Source: Chroococcidiopsis thermalis PCC 7203
GTDB lineage: Bacteria; Cyanobacteriota; Cyanobacteriia; Cyanobacteriales; Chroococcidiopsidaceae
Direction: 5' to 3'
Assembly (NCBI RefSeq): GCF_000317125.1
Contig: NC_019695.1
Span: 2,282,336-2,346,335, forward strand
Length of the DNA stretch: 64,000 bases
This document shows, piece by piece, positions 8,907-16,843 of this stretch; position 1 is the stretch's first letter, and every line of letters begins with the position of its first letter. Position numbers and translations under genes: made by a program. The notes beneath the pieces are model-generated. The model was given only the letters and a program-made list of their open reading frames with translations, did no database searches and had not been told where the DNA came from.

Positions 8907-10106
8907 CTAATTGGTAATTGGTAATTGGTAGTTAGTAGTCGGTGTGGCGCTGTTTCTGGTGTGGACTAATTCCGTAGCGAGTTGAATTGCGGCTTTCATG
9001 CTAGTTGCATCAGCAATACCTTTGCCAGCAATATCAAAAGCCGTGCCGTGATCGGGAGAAGTGCGGATGAAGGGAAGACCGATGGAAGTATTAACAGCGC
9101 GATCGAACGCCATTAGCTTAACTGGAATGAGTCCTTGGTCGTGATAAAGTGCCAAGTACGCATCAGCAGGATGGTAATTGGTAATTGGTAATTGGTAATT
9201 GGTAATTGGTAGTTGCTCCTCTGCCCCTTTGCCCCTAGTCTCCCCTGCTCCCTGCTCCCTGCTCCCTAGTCCCTTCCCATACCACGCCATCCCTGGCTTA
9301 ACCCACATAGTATCGGGTGGTAGCAAGCCTTCTAATTGAAGATTGGGGCGATTTTGACGTTCTGCTTCCAGCCAAGAATTTAGCCAGTCAACTTCTTCTC
9401 GTCCCAGTTGTCCCTGCTCGCCACTGTGGGGGTTTAAACCCGCGATCGCAATTCTTGGTTGTTCTACGCCAAAATCCCGTTGTAAGCATTCCACTAGCAG
9501 ATCTAGCTTGCGAGTCAATAATTGTGGTGTGAGTGCTTCTGGAACTTGGTGCAAGGGAATGTGGGTGGTTGCCAGAAGAGCGCGTAGCATCCAGCCAGTA
9601 TGAGGCGATCGCGCGACGAATAGCATCCCAAATCGTTCGACTCCAGCTTTTTCGGCAAGTAATTCTGTTTGCCCTGGATAATCGTATCCTGCGGCTTTCC
9701 ATGCTGATTTGGCAATCGGTGCTGTCACGATCCCGTGAAAATCTCCTACCAGAGTTCGGGCGATCGCAGTCTCTAAATAAGCAAAACTCATTGCTCCGCT
9801 AGCCGCATTACCCGTACCCTGCTTGACTGCGCCTACCATTTTCCTCACAGCTTCCACCTCAAGAATGTTCAACTCATCTGGGTGGATATAACTATCTAGC
9901 GGGCAATAGGGGCTTTGACGCAATCGATCGTATGTATCCAGCAAGACTTGCTTGTTACCAACTACCGTAATTTGACAAGCTGCCCATAATTGTCGGTCTG
10001 CCAAGGCTTTCAAAATTACCTCCGCACCAATTCCCGCCGGATCTCCCATAGCAATTGCAATACGGGGGCGATCGCTTGTTTTGTAGGTTGTCGTTGAGAT
10101 ATCCAT
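8907..10106 (-). CDS. pdxA: 4-hydroxythreonine-4-phosphate dehydrogenase with an in-frame repeat insertion
   Basis: PdxA oxidises 4-phosphohydroxy-threonine in the DXP-dependent pyridoxal phosphate pathway. The 399-aa protein has the N-terminal [40 protein letters not shown] and [20 protein letters not shown] motifs, including the metal-binding histidines. Family members are about 330-350 aa. The excess is a stretch of about 34 residues (LGSREQGAG... to [14 protein letters not shown]) encoded by heptamer repeats (GGTAATT and CTGCTCC types, 9173-9272) between AWYGKG and [12 protein letters not shown]. The last residues, TNYQLPITN, come from a second GGTAATT array at the stop. The frame stays open and the motifs on both sides are intact, so the enzyme is probably functional. 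Confidence 0.92.
   Translation of the reverse strand: MDISTTTYKTSDRPRIAIAMGDPAGIGAEVILKALADRQLWAACQITVVGNKQVLLDTYDRLRQSPYCPLDSYIHPDELNILEVEAVRKMVGAVKQGTGNAASGAMSFAYLETAIARTLVGDFHGIVTAPIAKSAWKAAGYDYPGQTELLAEKAGVERFGMLFVARSPHTGWMLRALLATTHIPLHQVPEALTPQLLTRKLDLLVECLQRDFGVEQPRIAIAGLNPHSGEQGQLGREEVDWLNSWLEAERQNRPNLQLEGLLPPDTMWVKPGMAWYGKGLGSREQGAGETRGKGAEEQLPITNYQLPITNYHPADAYLALYHDQGLIPVKLMAFDRAVNTSIGLPFIRTSPDHGTAFDIAGKGIADATSMKAAIQLATELVHTRNSATPTTNYQLPITN
9173..9272. repeat. Heptamer arrays inside the pdxA reading frame
   Basis: Five GGTAATT units plus GGTAGTT are followed by C/T-rich units including three CTGCTCC copies. The same units occur in non-coding gaps of this window (for example 8910-8935, 49452-49470 and 60630-60668), but here they lie within pdxA and keep the frame. 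Confidence 0.9.
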
Positions 10107-10323
10107 ACTAGCGGTGCATTGTCATTTGTGAGTGGGTAGTGGCTAGTGGTTAGCAGCTAGTAGGCTAGCATCTAAATTCTTCATTTAGTTACTAGTCACT
10201 AGTCACTAGCCACTGAGAGCTGATAACTGGTGAGTGTCCAAGCCAAGCGCGAATTGTTTTAAAATACTTTACACTAGGCTCACTGTAATCTTGAGCAAGC
10301 AACACGTTAGGAGAATTGTCGCC

Positions 10324-10434
10324 ATGAGCGAAATGTTTACTGCTGCTATCTTATCCTTCAGCTTAATCTTCGTCGGTATAGCTCTAGGTTATCTCCTACT
10401 CAAGATCCAAGGAGATGAAGAAGAAGCTCTGTAG
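10324..10434 (+). CDS. petM: Cytochrome b6f complex subunit 7
   Basis: A 36-aa single-span membrane protein, MSEMFTAAILSFSLIFVGI followed by ALGYLLLKIQGDEEEAL, matching PetM, a small peripheral-helix subunit of the b6f complex. The start is the ATG at 10324, placed 10 bases after the ribosome site AGGAGA (10308-10313 region). An in-frame ATG far upstream (10234) would add 30 residues unrelated to PetM and is rejected. ycf39 follows downstream on the same strand, a common cyanobacterial order. Confidence 0.93.
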   Translation: MSEMFTAAILSFSLIFVGIALGYLLLKIQGDEEEAL

Positions 10435-10612
10435 TCGGGAGTTGGGAGTCGGGAGTCGGGGGACAAGAAAGACAAGTAGACAAGTGACAACTTACCAACT
10501 CTCGCCTCTCGCCACTTCTTTTCACGACTCACTAATTTTCGTAACCTTTCTTAATAAACCGATTTTTGTTACCATTCTTTTAATAAAGCTTAAGAATCGT
10601 TACTAATCCCTC

Positions 10613-11593
10613 ATGAATATCTTGATTGTCGGTGCTACTGGCACCTTGGGAAGACAGGTAGCTCGTCGTGCTCTCGATGAGGGGTATAAGGTGCGCTGTC
10701 TCGTCCGCAGTCAAAAAAAAGCTACCTTTTTAAAAGAATGGGGCGCTGAACTTGTCTCTGGCAGCCTCAGTCAACCGGACACTCTACCAGCTGCTCTGGA
10801 AGGGATGGATGTGGTGATTGACGCTGCTACAGCAAGAGCAACAGATAGCTTGAGTATCAAGCAGGTAGACTGGGATGGTAAGGTAGCGCTGATTCAGGCA
10901 GCAAAAGCTGCTGGTGTCGATCGCTACATTTTCTTCTCTATTTTAGAAGCAGAGAAATATCCCCAAGTGCCTCTGATGGAAATCAAGCGCTGTACGGAGC
11001 TATTTTTGAGTGAAGCGGGGATGAATTATACTATCCTGCGGCTTTGTGGCTTCATGCAAGGCTTGATCGGTCAGTACGCAATTCCGATTTTAGAGGGACA
11101 AGCAATTTGGGTGACGGGTGAATCTTCTCCCGTTGCCTACATGGACACCCAAGACATTGCCAAATTTGCCGTTCGCGCTCTCTCCGTACCAGCAACGGAA
11201 AAACAAACTTTTCCTGTAGTTGGTTCCCGCGCCTGGAGTGCAGAAGAGATAACGAGTTTGTGCGAGCGATTGACTGGAAAACCAGCAAAAGTGTCTCGTT
11301 TGCCAGTCAACTTTTTGCGCACGATGCGGCACGTCACGCGGTTCTTCCAATGGGGATGGAATGTTGCAGATCGTTTAGCATTTGCTGAAGTACTCGCAAC
11401 TGGCGTACCTCTAACAGCTCCTATGGATGAAGTCTATCAGACCTTTGGGTTAGACCCTCAGGAGACGACGACTTTAGAAAGCTACTTGCAAGAATACTTC
11501 GGACGGATGCTGAAAAAACTCAAGGAATTGGAATACGAAAAAAACAAAACTAAGAAAAAAACAGCCAAAATCCCCGTTAAAAAGAGTAACTAG
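10613..11593 (+). CDS. ycf39: NAD(P)-binding photosystem II assembly protein Ycf39
   Basis: The 326-aa atypical short-chain dehydrogenase of the NmrA-like type has the nucleotide-binding GATGTLG at residues 7-13 and VRCLVRSQKKATFL after the second strand. Ycf39/HCF244 acts with high-light-inducible proteins in early photosystem II assembly, helping D1 synthesis and chlorophyll delivery at the thylakoid. There is no signal peptide. The C-terminus ends in a strongly basic lysine tail (KNKTKKKTAKIPVKKSN), which looks variable. It follows petM after a 178-bp gap containing GGAGTCG repeats, so co-transcription is possible but not shown. Confidence 0.92.
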   Translation: MNILIVGATGTLGRQVARRALDEGYKVRCLVRSQKKATFLKEWGAELVSGSLSQPDTLPAALEGMDVVIDAATARATDSLSIKQVDWDGKVALIQAAKAAGVDRYIFFSILEAEKYPQVPLMEIKRCTELFLSEAGMNYTILRLCGFMQGLIGQYAIPILEGQAIWVTGESSPVAYMDTQDIAKFAVRALSVPATEKQTFPVVGSRAWSAEEITSLCERLTGKPAKVSRLPVNFLRTMRHVTRFFQWGWNVADRLAFAEVLATGVPLTAPMDEVYQTFGLDPQETTTLESYLQEYFGRMLKKLKELEYEKNKTKKKTAKIPVKKSN

Positions 11594-11654
11594 TACCATT
11601 TGGTCATCACTCATCTGTCATAGCTCATGAGTGTTAAGCAATTGACGAATGACA

Positions 11655-11720
11655 AATGACGTAGGGCGTAGACACCCGAAGGGTGGCTTCTCGAAGAATA
11701 GCCCTTCCCGAAGGGTATGA
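11655..11720. repeat. Interspersed GAAGGGT palindromic repeat
   Basis: CCCGAAGGGT occurs twice in about 40 bases with short complementary segments (CCCGAAGGG, CTTCTCGAAG) that can fold on themselves. It sits in the gap between ycf39 and nadK. It resembles interspersed repeats I know from other cyanobacterial gaps. Confidence 0.6.
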
Positions 11721-11778
11721 CAAGTAACGAAAAAATGTGCAACGATCTAGCTAAAGTGCTGCAACCTTGACTACAAAC

Positions 11779-12696
11779 GTGCCGAAAGCAGGCATTATTT
11801 ATAACGACGTTAAACCCATAGCACAGCGGGTTGCTATTGAGTTGAGTGACAAACTCACCGCTGCTGGCTGGGATGTTTGTATGACAACTGGCGTGGGAGG
11901 AATGTTAGGGTATTCTAATCCCGAAAGTCCTGTCTGTCACACCCCTATTGAAGGACTGACACCACCTGGTTTTGATTCTGAGATGAAGTTGGCGTTCGTG
12001 CTGGGTGGAGATGGTACGGTGCTTGCGGCAGCGCGCTTGGTCGCTCCGAGTGGCATTCCCATGCTATCTCTCAATACGGGTCACATGGGCTTTTTAACCG
12101 AAGCTTACTTGAATCAATTGCCCCAAGCATTGGAAAAAGTTTTAGCAGGCGAGTACGAAGTTGAAGAACGAGCCATGCTAGTCGTAAAAGTTTTGCGTGG
12201 CGAAGGCGTACTATGGGAAGCTCTATGCTTAAACGAAATGGTGCTACACCGAGAACCATTGACGTGTATGTGCCATTTTGAAATCGCTGTAGGTCGTCAT
12301 GCGCCAGTCGATATCGCAGCTGACGGAGTCATCGTCTCTACGCCAACTGGTTCGACCGCTTATTCGCTGAGTGCCGGAGGTCCCGTTGTCACCCCAGGAG
12401 TACCAGTACTGCAACTCGTACCCATTTGTCCTCATTCTCTGGCTTCGCGAGCATTAGTGTTTCCCGATAGCGAACCTGTGACAGTCTATCCCGCTGGCGC
12501 GACGCGGTTAGTTATGGTGGTAGATGGCAATGGCGGCTGCTATGTCTTTCCAGAAGACAAAGTATACTTGGAACGATCGCCCTACTCGGCTAAGTTCGTT
12601 CGCCTGCAACCGCCAGAGTTTTTCCGCATTTTACGAGAGAAATTGGGCTGGGGTTTACCTCACATTGCAAAACCAACTTCGGTAGAATTACCTTAA
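11779..12696 (+). CDS. nadK: NAD kinase
   Basis: It phosphorylates NAD to NADP in the cytoplasm. From GTG at 11779 ([13 protein letters not shown]) the protein is 305 aa. The TTG at 11767 is possible but family members start at PKAGIIYND. Signature motifs are [30 protein letters not shown] and the conserved [21 protein letters not shown] with the diphosphate-binding loop. The middle contains the longer connecting segment [27 protein letters not shown] typical of cyanobacterial forms. nblR lies downstream on the same strand, separated only by a perfect hairpin (12707-12757). Confidence 0.94.
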   Translation: MPKAGIIYNDVKPIAQRVAIELSDKLTAAGWDVCMTTGVGGMLGYSNPESPVCHTPIEGLTPPGFDSEMKLAFVLGGDGTVLAAARLVAPSGIPMLSLNTGHMGFLTEAYLNQLPQALEKVLAGEYEVEERAMLVVKVLRGEGVLWEALCLNEMVLHREPLTCMCHFEIAVGRHAPVDIAADGVIVSTPTGSTAYSLSAGGPVVTPGVPVLQLVPICPHSLASRALVFPDSEPVTVYPAGATRLVMVVDGNGGCYVFPEDKVYLERSPYSAKFVRLQPPEFFRILREKLGWGLPHIAKPTSVELP

Positions 12697-12706
12697 ATGG
12701 TTAATT

Positions 12707-12757
12707 GTTAATAGTTAATGGTTAATTGCCAACGGCAATTAACCATTAACTATTAAC
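12707..12757. repeat. Perfect 24-bp-arm hairpin between nadK and nblR
   Basis: Left arm 12707-12730 and right arm 12734-12757 are exact reverse complements with a 3-base AAC loop. The arms are built from GTTAATG/GTTAATT-like heptamers. It lacks a T-run after either arm, so it is not a classical terminator. In an nadK-nblR transcript it would make a very stable stem a few bases before nblR. Confidence 0.92.
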
Positions 12758-12769
12758 CAATGACAAACT

Positions 12770-13453
12770 ATGAACGAACATCGCCCTTGTGTATTAGCGA
12801 TCGTGCCAGATGAAAGCTTGGCGGCGCAGTTAAATTTAGATCTGCGAGAATCTGGCTACGAACCGATTGTAGTTCACGACGCTGCAACGGGAATCGATCG
12901 CAGTCGCGATCGCCAACCAGATTTAATCGCGATCGATCGAATGTTGGGGGTAGAATCGGGATTGACGGTCTGTACTAGTTTGAGACGGATGGGTACGCAC
13001 GTACCAATATTAGTCTTGATGGCGCGCGATACAGTTGACGATCGCGTTGCTTGTCTGGAAGCAGGAGCAGATGATTACTTTCTCAAACCCTACCGCACGG
13101 AAGATTTTTTACGCCTGGTTCGGCTCTATTTGCATCCCGATCCTGCTGGTACAGAACAGTTAAGATTTGGAGACTTAGTTTTAGATCTGGCAACTCGTCG
13201 AGCTTTGCGCCACGGACGTGCTATTGATTTAACAATGAAAGAATTTGAACTGCTTAAGTATCTGATCGAACATCCTAGAGAAATCTTAACGCGCGAGCAA
13301 ATTCTGGAAAATGTTTGGGGTTATGATTTTATGGGCGAATCTAACGTGATTGAAGTTTACATTCGCTACTTGCGTCTCAAGCTCGAAGATGAAGGACAAA
13401 AGCGATTAATTCAAACCGTGCGCGGTGTTGGATACGTGTTGCGAGAAGCTTAG
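12770..13453 (+). CDS. nblR: OmpR-type response regulator, NblR
   Basis: The 227-aa protein has an N-terminal receiver (1-120) and a C-terminal winged-helix DNA-binding domain (DLTMKEFELLKYLIEHPREILTREQILENVWGYDF, VIEVYIRYLRLKLEDE, IQTVRGVGYVLRE). It matches cyanobacterial NblR, the activator of phycobilisome degradation and survival under nutrient or light stress. The receiver has acidic residues Asp14/Glu15, Asp56 at the phosphorylation position and Lys106, but the usual Thr/Ser is Met84 (LVLMARD). NblR in Synechococcus is reported to act without phosphorylation, which fits. The position after nadK supports the name. Confidence 0.82.
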   Translation: MNEHRPCVLAIVPDESLAAQLNLDLRESGYEPIVVHDAATGIDRSRDRQPDLIAIDRMLGVESGLTVCTSLRRMGTHVPILVLMARDTVDDRVACLEAGADDYFLKPYRTEDFLRLVRLYLHPDPAGTEQLRFGDLVLDLATRRALRHGRAIDLTMKEFELLKYLIEHPREILTREQILENVWGYDFMGESNVIEVYIRYLRLKLEDEGQKRLIQTVRGVGYVLREA

Positions 13454-13480
13454 TGAGAAGTCGTAAGTGACTGATAATTA

Positions 13481-13510
13481 TGTAGAGACGTTACATGTAA
13501 CGTCTCTACA
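13481..13510. repeat. 30-bp palindromic element, family A (perfect copy)
   Basis: Arms TGTAGAGACGTTACA/TGTAACGTCTCTACA are exact reverse complements without a loop. It lies 27 bp after the nblR stop and 35 bp before the DUF192 gene, followed by ATAACTG heptamers. It is the best preserved of seven copies. Confidence 0.92.
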
Positions 13511-13545
13511 CTGATAACTGATAACTGATAACCAATGACCGATCT

Positions 13546-14037
13546 ATGAATCAATGGCTGGGAATAGTAGTAAGTTTTCTGTTGCTAGGATGTACGCCGA
13601 TAATCGCCACAGAAACCACTCACGTAGTTCAAGCGCCAGCAAAAGAGGTGAGAGGACAAAACTTACCAATCTCAGCATATGCGACGATCGCGGGGCGAAA
13701 GTTTGAGTTAGAAGTTGCTAAAACGCCACAACAGCAGCAGATCGGACTAATGTATCGTACTAGTTTGGCAGACAACCGAGGTATGTTGTTTGTCTTTGAG
13801 TCGCCGCAACCAACTCGATTTTGGATGAAGAATACGCTAATTCCCCTCGATATGATTTTTTTACGGGAAGGACGAGTCATAGAGATCGCGGCTGATGTTC
13901 CTCCGTGTAAAACGACGACTTGTCCAACCTACGGCACTGATACCGAAATCGACAAAGTTCTCGAACTCCGTAGTGGAATGACGGCTCAAATTGGCTTGAA
14001 AGTCGGCGATCGCGTCGAAATTCAGTATCTTAATTGA
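13546..14037 (+). CDS. DUF192 family lipoprotein
   Basis: The 163-aa protein has a lipoprotein signal (SFLLLGC, Cys16). A DUF192 domain follows from about residue 50: LEVAKTPQQQQIGLMYRTSLADNRGMLFVFESPQPTRFWMKNTLIPLDMIFL, ending GLKVGDRVEI. DUF192 proteins are small beta-barrel-like periplasmic proteins of unknown activity. A conserved CKTTTC pair is present in the central loop. Downstream genes are on the opposite strand. Confidence 0.88.
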   Translation: MNQWLGIVVSFLLLGCTPIIATETTHVVQAPAKEVRGQNLPISAYATIAGRKFELEVAKTPQQQQIGLMYRTSLADNRGMLFVFESPQPTRFWMKNTLIPLDMIFLREGRVIEIAADVPPCKTTTCPTYGTDTEIDKVLELRSGMTAQIGLKVGDRVEIQYLN

Positions 14038-14049
14038 GCATAACTCAAA

Positions 14050-14169
14050 CTATGCCAACGCTGGCTTTGCTGTTAAGAGCAACCACAGACAAGCTAGAAC
14101 TAAAATAAGAATTCCACTAACTAAGCGCAAAAGCAGTTTTGCAGCTATTTTTGTGTTAGGCGATCGCAT
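14050..14169 (-). CDS. Possible small membrane peptide, 39 aa
   Basis: From an ATG at 14167-14169 the reverse strand encodes a short basic N-terminus, one hydrophobic segment (LVSGILILVLACLWLLL) and a TAKPALA end just before the stop. This looks like a signal peptide or single-span peptide with no mature protein. It lies 62 bp past the stop of the 192-aa gene on the same strand. It could be a real small protein, a relic of a longer gene, or chance. Confidence 0.25.
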   Translation of the reverse strand: MRSPNTKIAAKLLLRLVSGILILVLACLWLLLTAKPALA

Positions 14170-14230
14170 GGCAAAATCCAGTTGTTTTAACACATTCGAG
14201 CTTAAATATAAATTCAATTCAGTAGTGAAT

Positions 14231-14809
14231 TCATTGTTGATAATTGTGCTGGCAAGCAGTAAGAATGCGACGATCGTTGTCAGTAATATTTTGCAATTGA
14301 TAATAGTTTTGCAACCCCACTGCATAGGGAGATGATATTTGACTGTAATCATCTTCTATTTGTGAATTACCTACCGCAGCTACTTGTGCCGCATCAGCTT
14401 CAGAATTAGCATCTGCGGCAACTGTTACAGATAGTCGATCTGATTTTAGAGAACCTTCAAAACAGCTAAACTCTGATTGTGGTAAATACAATGCTCCAGT
14501 CACTTTACCCTGTTGCATTTCAAAGATCATATACTCTTGTCCGAGCTGATTTGTTTGGGGTGATTGACCGTATAAATATATTCCGTCTGCTGTTGGTAGC
14601 TTTCCTTTGGAATTGAGAACGCTATCTCTTTTGGCAATTTTAACCGGAGTGGATGTCACTCTTGAAGCGAGAGAATCGAGCTGGCGATCGCTACTGGTAG
14701 CTGCTGTAGGATCGAGCGCTATAAATGTTACTAAAGCAGATAGCACAAATTTTAGCTGCCCGAGTTTATGATTGAAGCGATCGCAAATATAACAAATAGA
14801 ATTTTTCAC
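14231..14809 (-). CDS. Conserved hypothetical exported protein, 192 aa
   Basis: An N-terminal hydrophobic segment (LKFVLSALVTFIALDPTAA) is followed by a domain with GKLPTADGIYLYGQSPQTNQLGQEYMIFEMQQGKVTGALYLPQSEFSCFEGSL, a pattern I have seen in cyanobacterial proteins without assigned function. An Ala/Asp-rich, low-complexity stretch and a C-terminal segment (QLQNITDNDRRILTACQHNYQQ) follow. It is probably periplasmic or membrane-anchored. The ATG at 14807-14809 has AAAGGAGGCA upstream, a strong ribosome site. Confidence 0.65.
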   Translation of the reverse strand: MKNSICYICDRFNHKLGQLKFVLSALVTFIALDPTAATSSDRQLDSLASRVTSTPVKIAKRDSVLNSKGKLPTADGIYLYGQSPQTNQLGQEYMIFEMQQGKVTGALYLPQSEFSCFEGSLKSDRLSVTVAADANSEADAAQVAAVGNSQIEDDYSQISSPYAVGLQNYYQLQNITDNDRRILTACQHNYQQ

Positions 14810-15005
14810 TGTGCCTCCTTTGAGGGGCTTCTATATATAATATTGGCAGCAGCTATTAAAGAAAATATAGATAATTACTAACCGTCACTGGTTCTTTCAA
14901 AGGTCTGAAATTCCTTTCCTGCTAGGTATAACTAGCAAACAAGGGAATTCCATTCAAAACCTTTACCAGTATGAGTTTGACTTACGTTTCTACTTTCTTC
15001 ATACA

Positions 15006-15034
15006 GACAAAAATGCCTCCTGAATCCGGGAGGC
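15006..15034 (-). terminator. Intrinsic terminator, leftward
   Basis: Read on the reverse strand, the stem GCCTCC/GGAGGC with a 7-9 base loop is followed by ATTTTTG. It lies about 285 bp beyond the sigma-factor stop and is a good candidate for its 3' end. Confidence 0.6.
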
Positions 15035-15190
15035 GTTCTTGCTATAGAGCGAATATTTGTTTGTAGAGTAAAGATTTTACAAGCACGTACAACCTTTACA
15101 TGGGATGAATACTGTTAACTATACTAGCGCCACCTAAATAGATTGTAATCTAAATTACAAACAAAAGCACTAGTACGTGGAGACAGAGAT

Positions 15191-15255
15191 AGGGGCGGGT
15201 TTAGTCAATCAATCGACCACCAAAGCCGTCAATTTTTGCTCAAAACCCGCCCGTA
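15191..15255. repeat. Interrupted palindrome, family B (GGGCGGGTTT)
   Basis: Arms GGGGCGGGTTTAG and CAAAACCCGCCCGTAC enclose about 40 bases. A second full element with the same arms lies at 37266-37333, and single arms occur at 42983-43005 and 43069-43085. It may be a small non-autonomous repeat. Confidence 0.75.
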
Positions 15256-15319
15256 CAGAAGTCAAAAGTCAGCAGGCTAAAAATCTACAGAGGCGCGATA
15301 CACTGCGCCTCTACTAAAT

Positions 15320-16312
15320 TTAGCTGGCGATGTATTCTTGCACGTTGGCACGACGACGACGTAGGTGCGCTAAAGCTTGATGTTCGAGTTGTCTAACTCT
15401 TTCGCGGGAGAGATTGAGTCTTTCTCCAACTTTAGCTAAAGAAAGTTCATTGCCATCCTGCAAGCCAAAGCGTAGATTCAAGACTTCTCGCTGCTGTGGA
15501 GTTAACTCTGACAGCAGGGTATCCAAGTCTTGACGCAAAGATTCCTGAGTCATGTAGTTTTCCGGCGATATGCCGTCATCTTCCAGTAAGTCTTGCAACT
15601 CTGTATCTTGGTTGTCGCCGACGCGGACATCTAATGAAACTGGTTGACGGGCAAGGTTAAGATACTCCCGAATCTGGGCTGGTTCTAACTCTAGCGCTTC
15701 GGCAATCTCAACCGCATTCGGGCTGCGTCCTAAGGTTTGTGCTAGTTCGCGCTGCACTTTCTTAATCTTGTTAAGTTTTTCGGTGATATGGATGGGCAAA
15801 CGAATCGTCCGTGCTTGTTGGGCAATGGCGCGAGTAATCGCTTGACGAATCCACCAGTAGGCGTAAGTGGAGAACTTATAACCGCGAATGGGATCGAATT
15901 TTTCGACTCCGCGTTCCAGACCCATTGTTCCTTCTTGGATCAAGTCCAAGAATTCCATGTTACGCTTCTGGTACTTTTTGGCGATCGCGACAACTAACCG
16001 CAGGTTAGCTTCAATCATCTTTTGCTTAGCCCGCTGTCCCTTACGGATGAGGTCGTTGAGTTCGGCTTCTGACGTGTTGACTTTAGCCGTCCATTCTTCC
16101 ATAGTTGGTTCGCGGCGTAGCTTCTTGACTAAAGCTTCCTTAGCATCCAGCAGCGCCATCATTTGCTGTACCTGTTTGCCGTAGACAATTTCTTGTTCCC
16201 TAGTCAGCAATGGCACGCGCCCGATCTCGCGCAGATAGGTACGTACCATATCAGCCGTGAATCTGGTATTGTTATTTTCGGTGGTGGTTGTGGTGGTGTT
16301 TTCGGTGGGCAT
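15320..16312 (-). CDS. Group 2 RNA polymerase sigma factor (sigma-70 family)
   Basis: The 330-aa RpoD-related sigma factor lacks the long N-terminal region 1.1. Region 1.2 (DMVRTYLREIGRVPLLTREQEI), region 2 (ANLRLVVAIAKKYQKRNMEFLDLIQEGTMGLERGVEKFDPIRGYKFSTYAYWWIRQAITRAI), region 3 and region 4 (LTPQQREVLNLRFGL, LSLAKVGERLNLSRERVRQLEHQALAHLRRRR) are complete. These features fit the cyanobacterial non-essential group 2 factors (SigB/SigC/SigD/SigE type) used in stress and dark responses; I cannot assign which. The N-terminus is Thr/Asn-rich. A promoter should lie in 16313-16700. Confidence 0.93.
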   Translation of the reverse strand: MPTENTTTTTTENNNTRFTADMVRTYLREIGRVPLLTREQEIVYGKQVQQMMALLDAKEALVKKLRREPTMEEWTAKVNTSEAELNDLIRKGQRAKQKMIEANLRLVVAIAKKYQKRNMEFLDLIQEGTMGLERGVEKFDPIRGYKFSTYAYWWIRQAITRAIAQQARTIRLPIHITEKLNKIKKVQRELAQTLGRSPNAVEIAEALELEPAQIREYLNLARQPVSLDVRVGDNQDTELQDLLEDDGISPENYMTQESLRQDLDTLLSELTPQQREVLNLRFGLQDGNELSLAKVGERLNLSRERVRQLEHQALAHLRRRRANVQEYIAS

Positions 16313-16843
16313 TTGTGCGTTGTCTACTCCGTAAACAAAACGAATGCTTAATGGCTGGACGGCTGCAAGAAGTAATCAGTTATCCCTACTTGGAGGTTAT
16401 CCGAGTAAATTGGGATTAACATCTGACGGAAGATGTAGAGACGTGGATTGATTTTAGAAAGTTTCTCCTACCGCCGAGATCGATCGGTTCAGAATTGATA
16501 AGTGGTTAGCAAACCCTTAGTCTCTATCTGGGCTTGGCTCCGTTTGCCTATCTCTGCCAATAACTTAAAGTCAGTATGAGTTTACTCTTACTCTCATCTT
16601 AGAATAGATCCCAGGTTACGTAAAGCCTTATTTGGGGCTTACACTAGAACCATTCCGGCAATCTCGCGCAGTGTTTCGCTTATCCACTTCGACCAAAAGC
16701 ATTTTTATTGGGTATGTTATATATGATGACATCACTCCCCCTGCCGCAGGTTCCGGATATCCGAACTGCAACAGATGAAGTTTTGGTGTAGATTCCGAAT
16801 ACATTTTTTTTCGTAGAGACGTTGCAGGTAACGTCTCTACAAA
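16313..16843. promoter_or_regulatory. Intergenic region upstream of the sigma factor
   Basis: 531 bp between HerA-like and sigma-factor genes, both leftward. It should contain the sigma-factor promoter and a long 5' leader. A family A palindrome lies at its right end. I see no open reading frame with recognisable content and cannot assign the -10 box with confidence. Confidence 0.4.
16812..16841. repeat. 30-bp palindromic element, family A
   Basis: CGTAGAGACGTTGC/GGTAACGTCTCTAC palindrome with a T-run (ACATTTTTTTT) on its left. Read leftward from the HerA-like gene, whose stop is 3 bp away, the hairpin is not followed by T but by A's complement (AAAAAAA), so it could terminate either strand. 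Confidence 0.75.

Larger units (their letters stand above)
14810..15319. other. Intergenic region holding a terminator and a repeat element
   Basis: 510 bp between two leftward genes. It contains the ribosome site of the 192-aa gene, the sigma-factor terminator (15006-15034), a 7-bp-arm inverted repeat TTGTAAT/ATTACAA at 15143-15160 that could be an operator, and the long GGGCGGGTTT element (15191-15255). No convincing gene is seen. Confidence 0.5.

Noticed and set aside
14050-14352. 100-codon frame overlapping the 192-aa gene
   Set aside because: The upstream two thirds overlap the 192-aa gene in another frame; only the last 39 codons are kept as a weak candidate.
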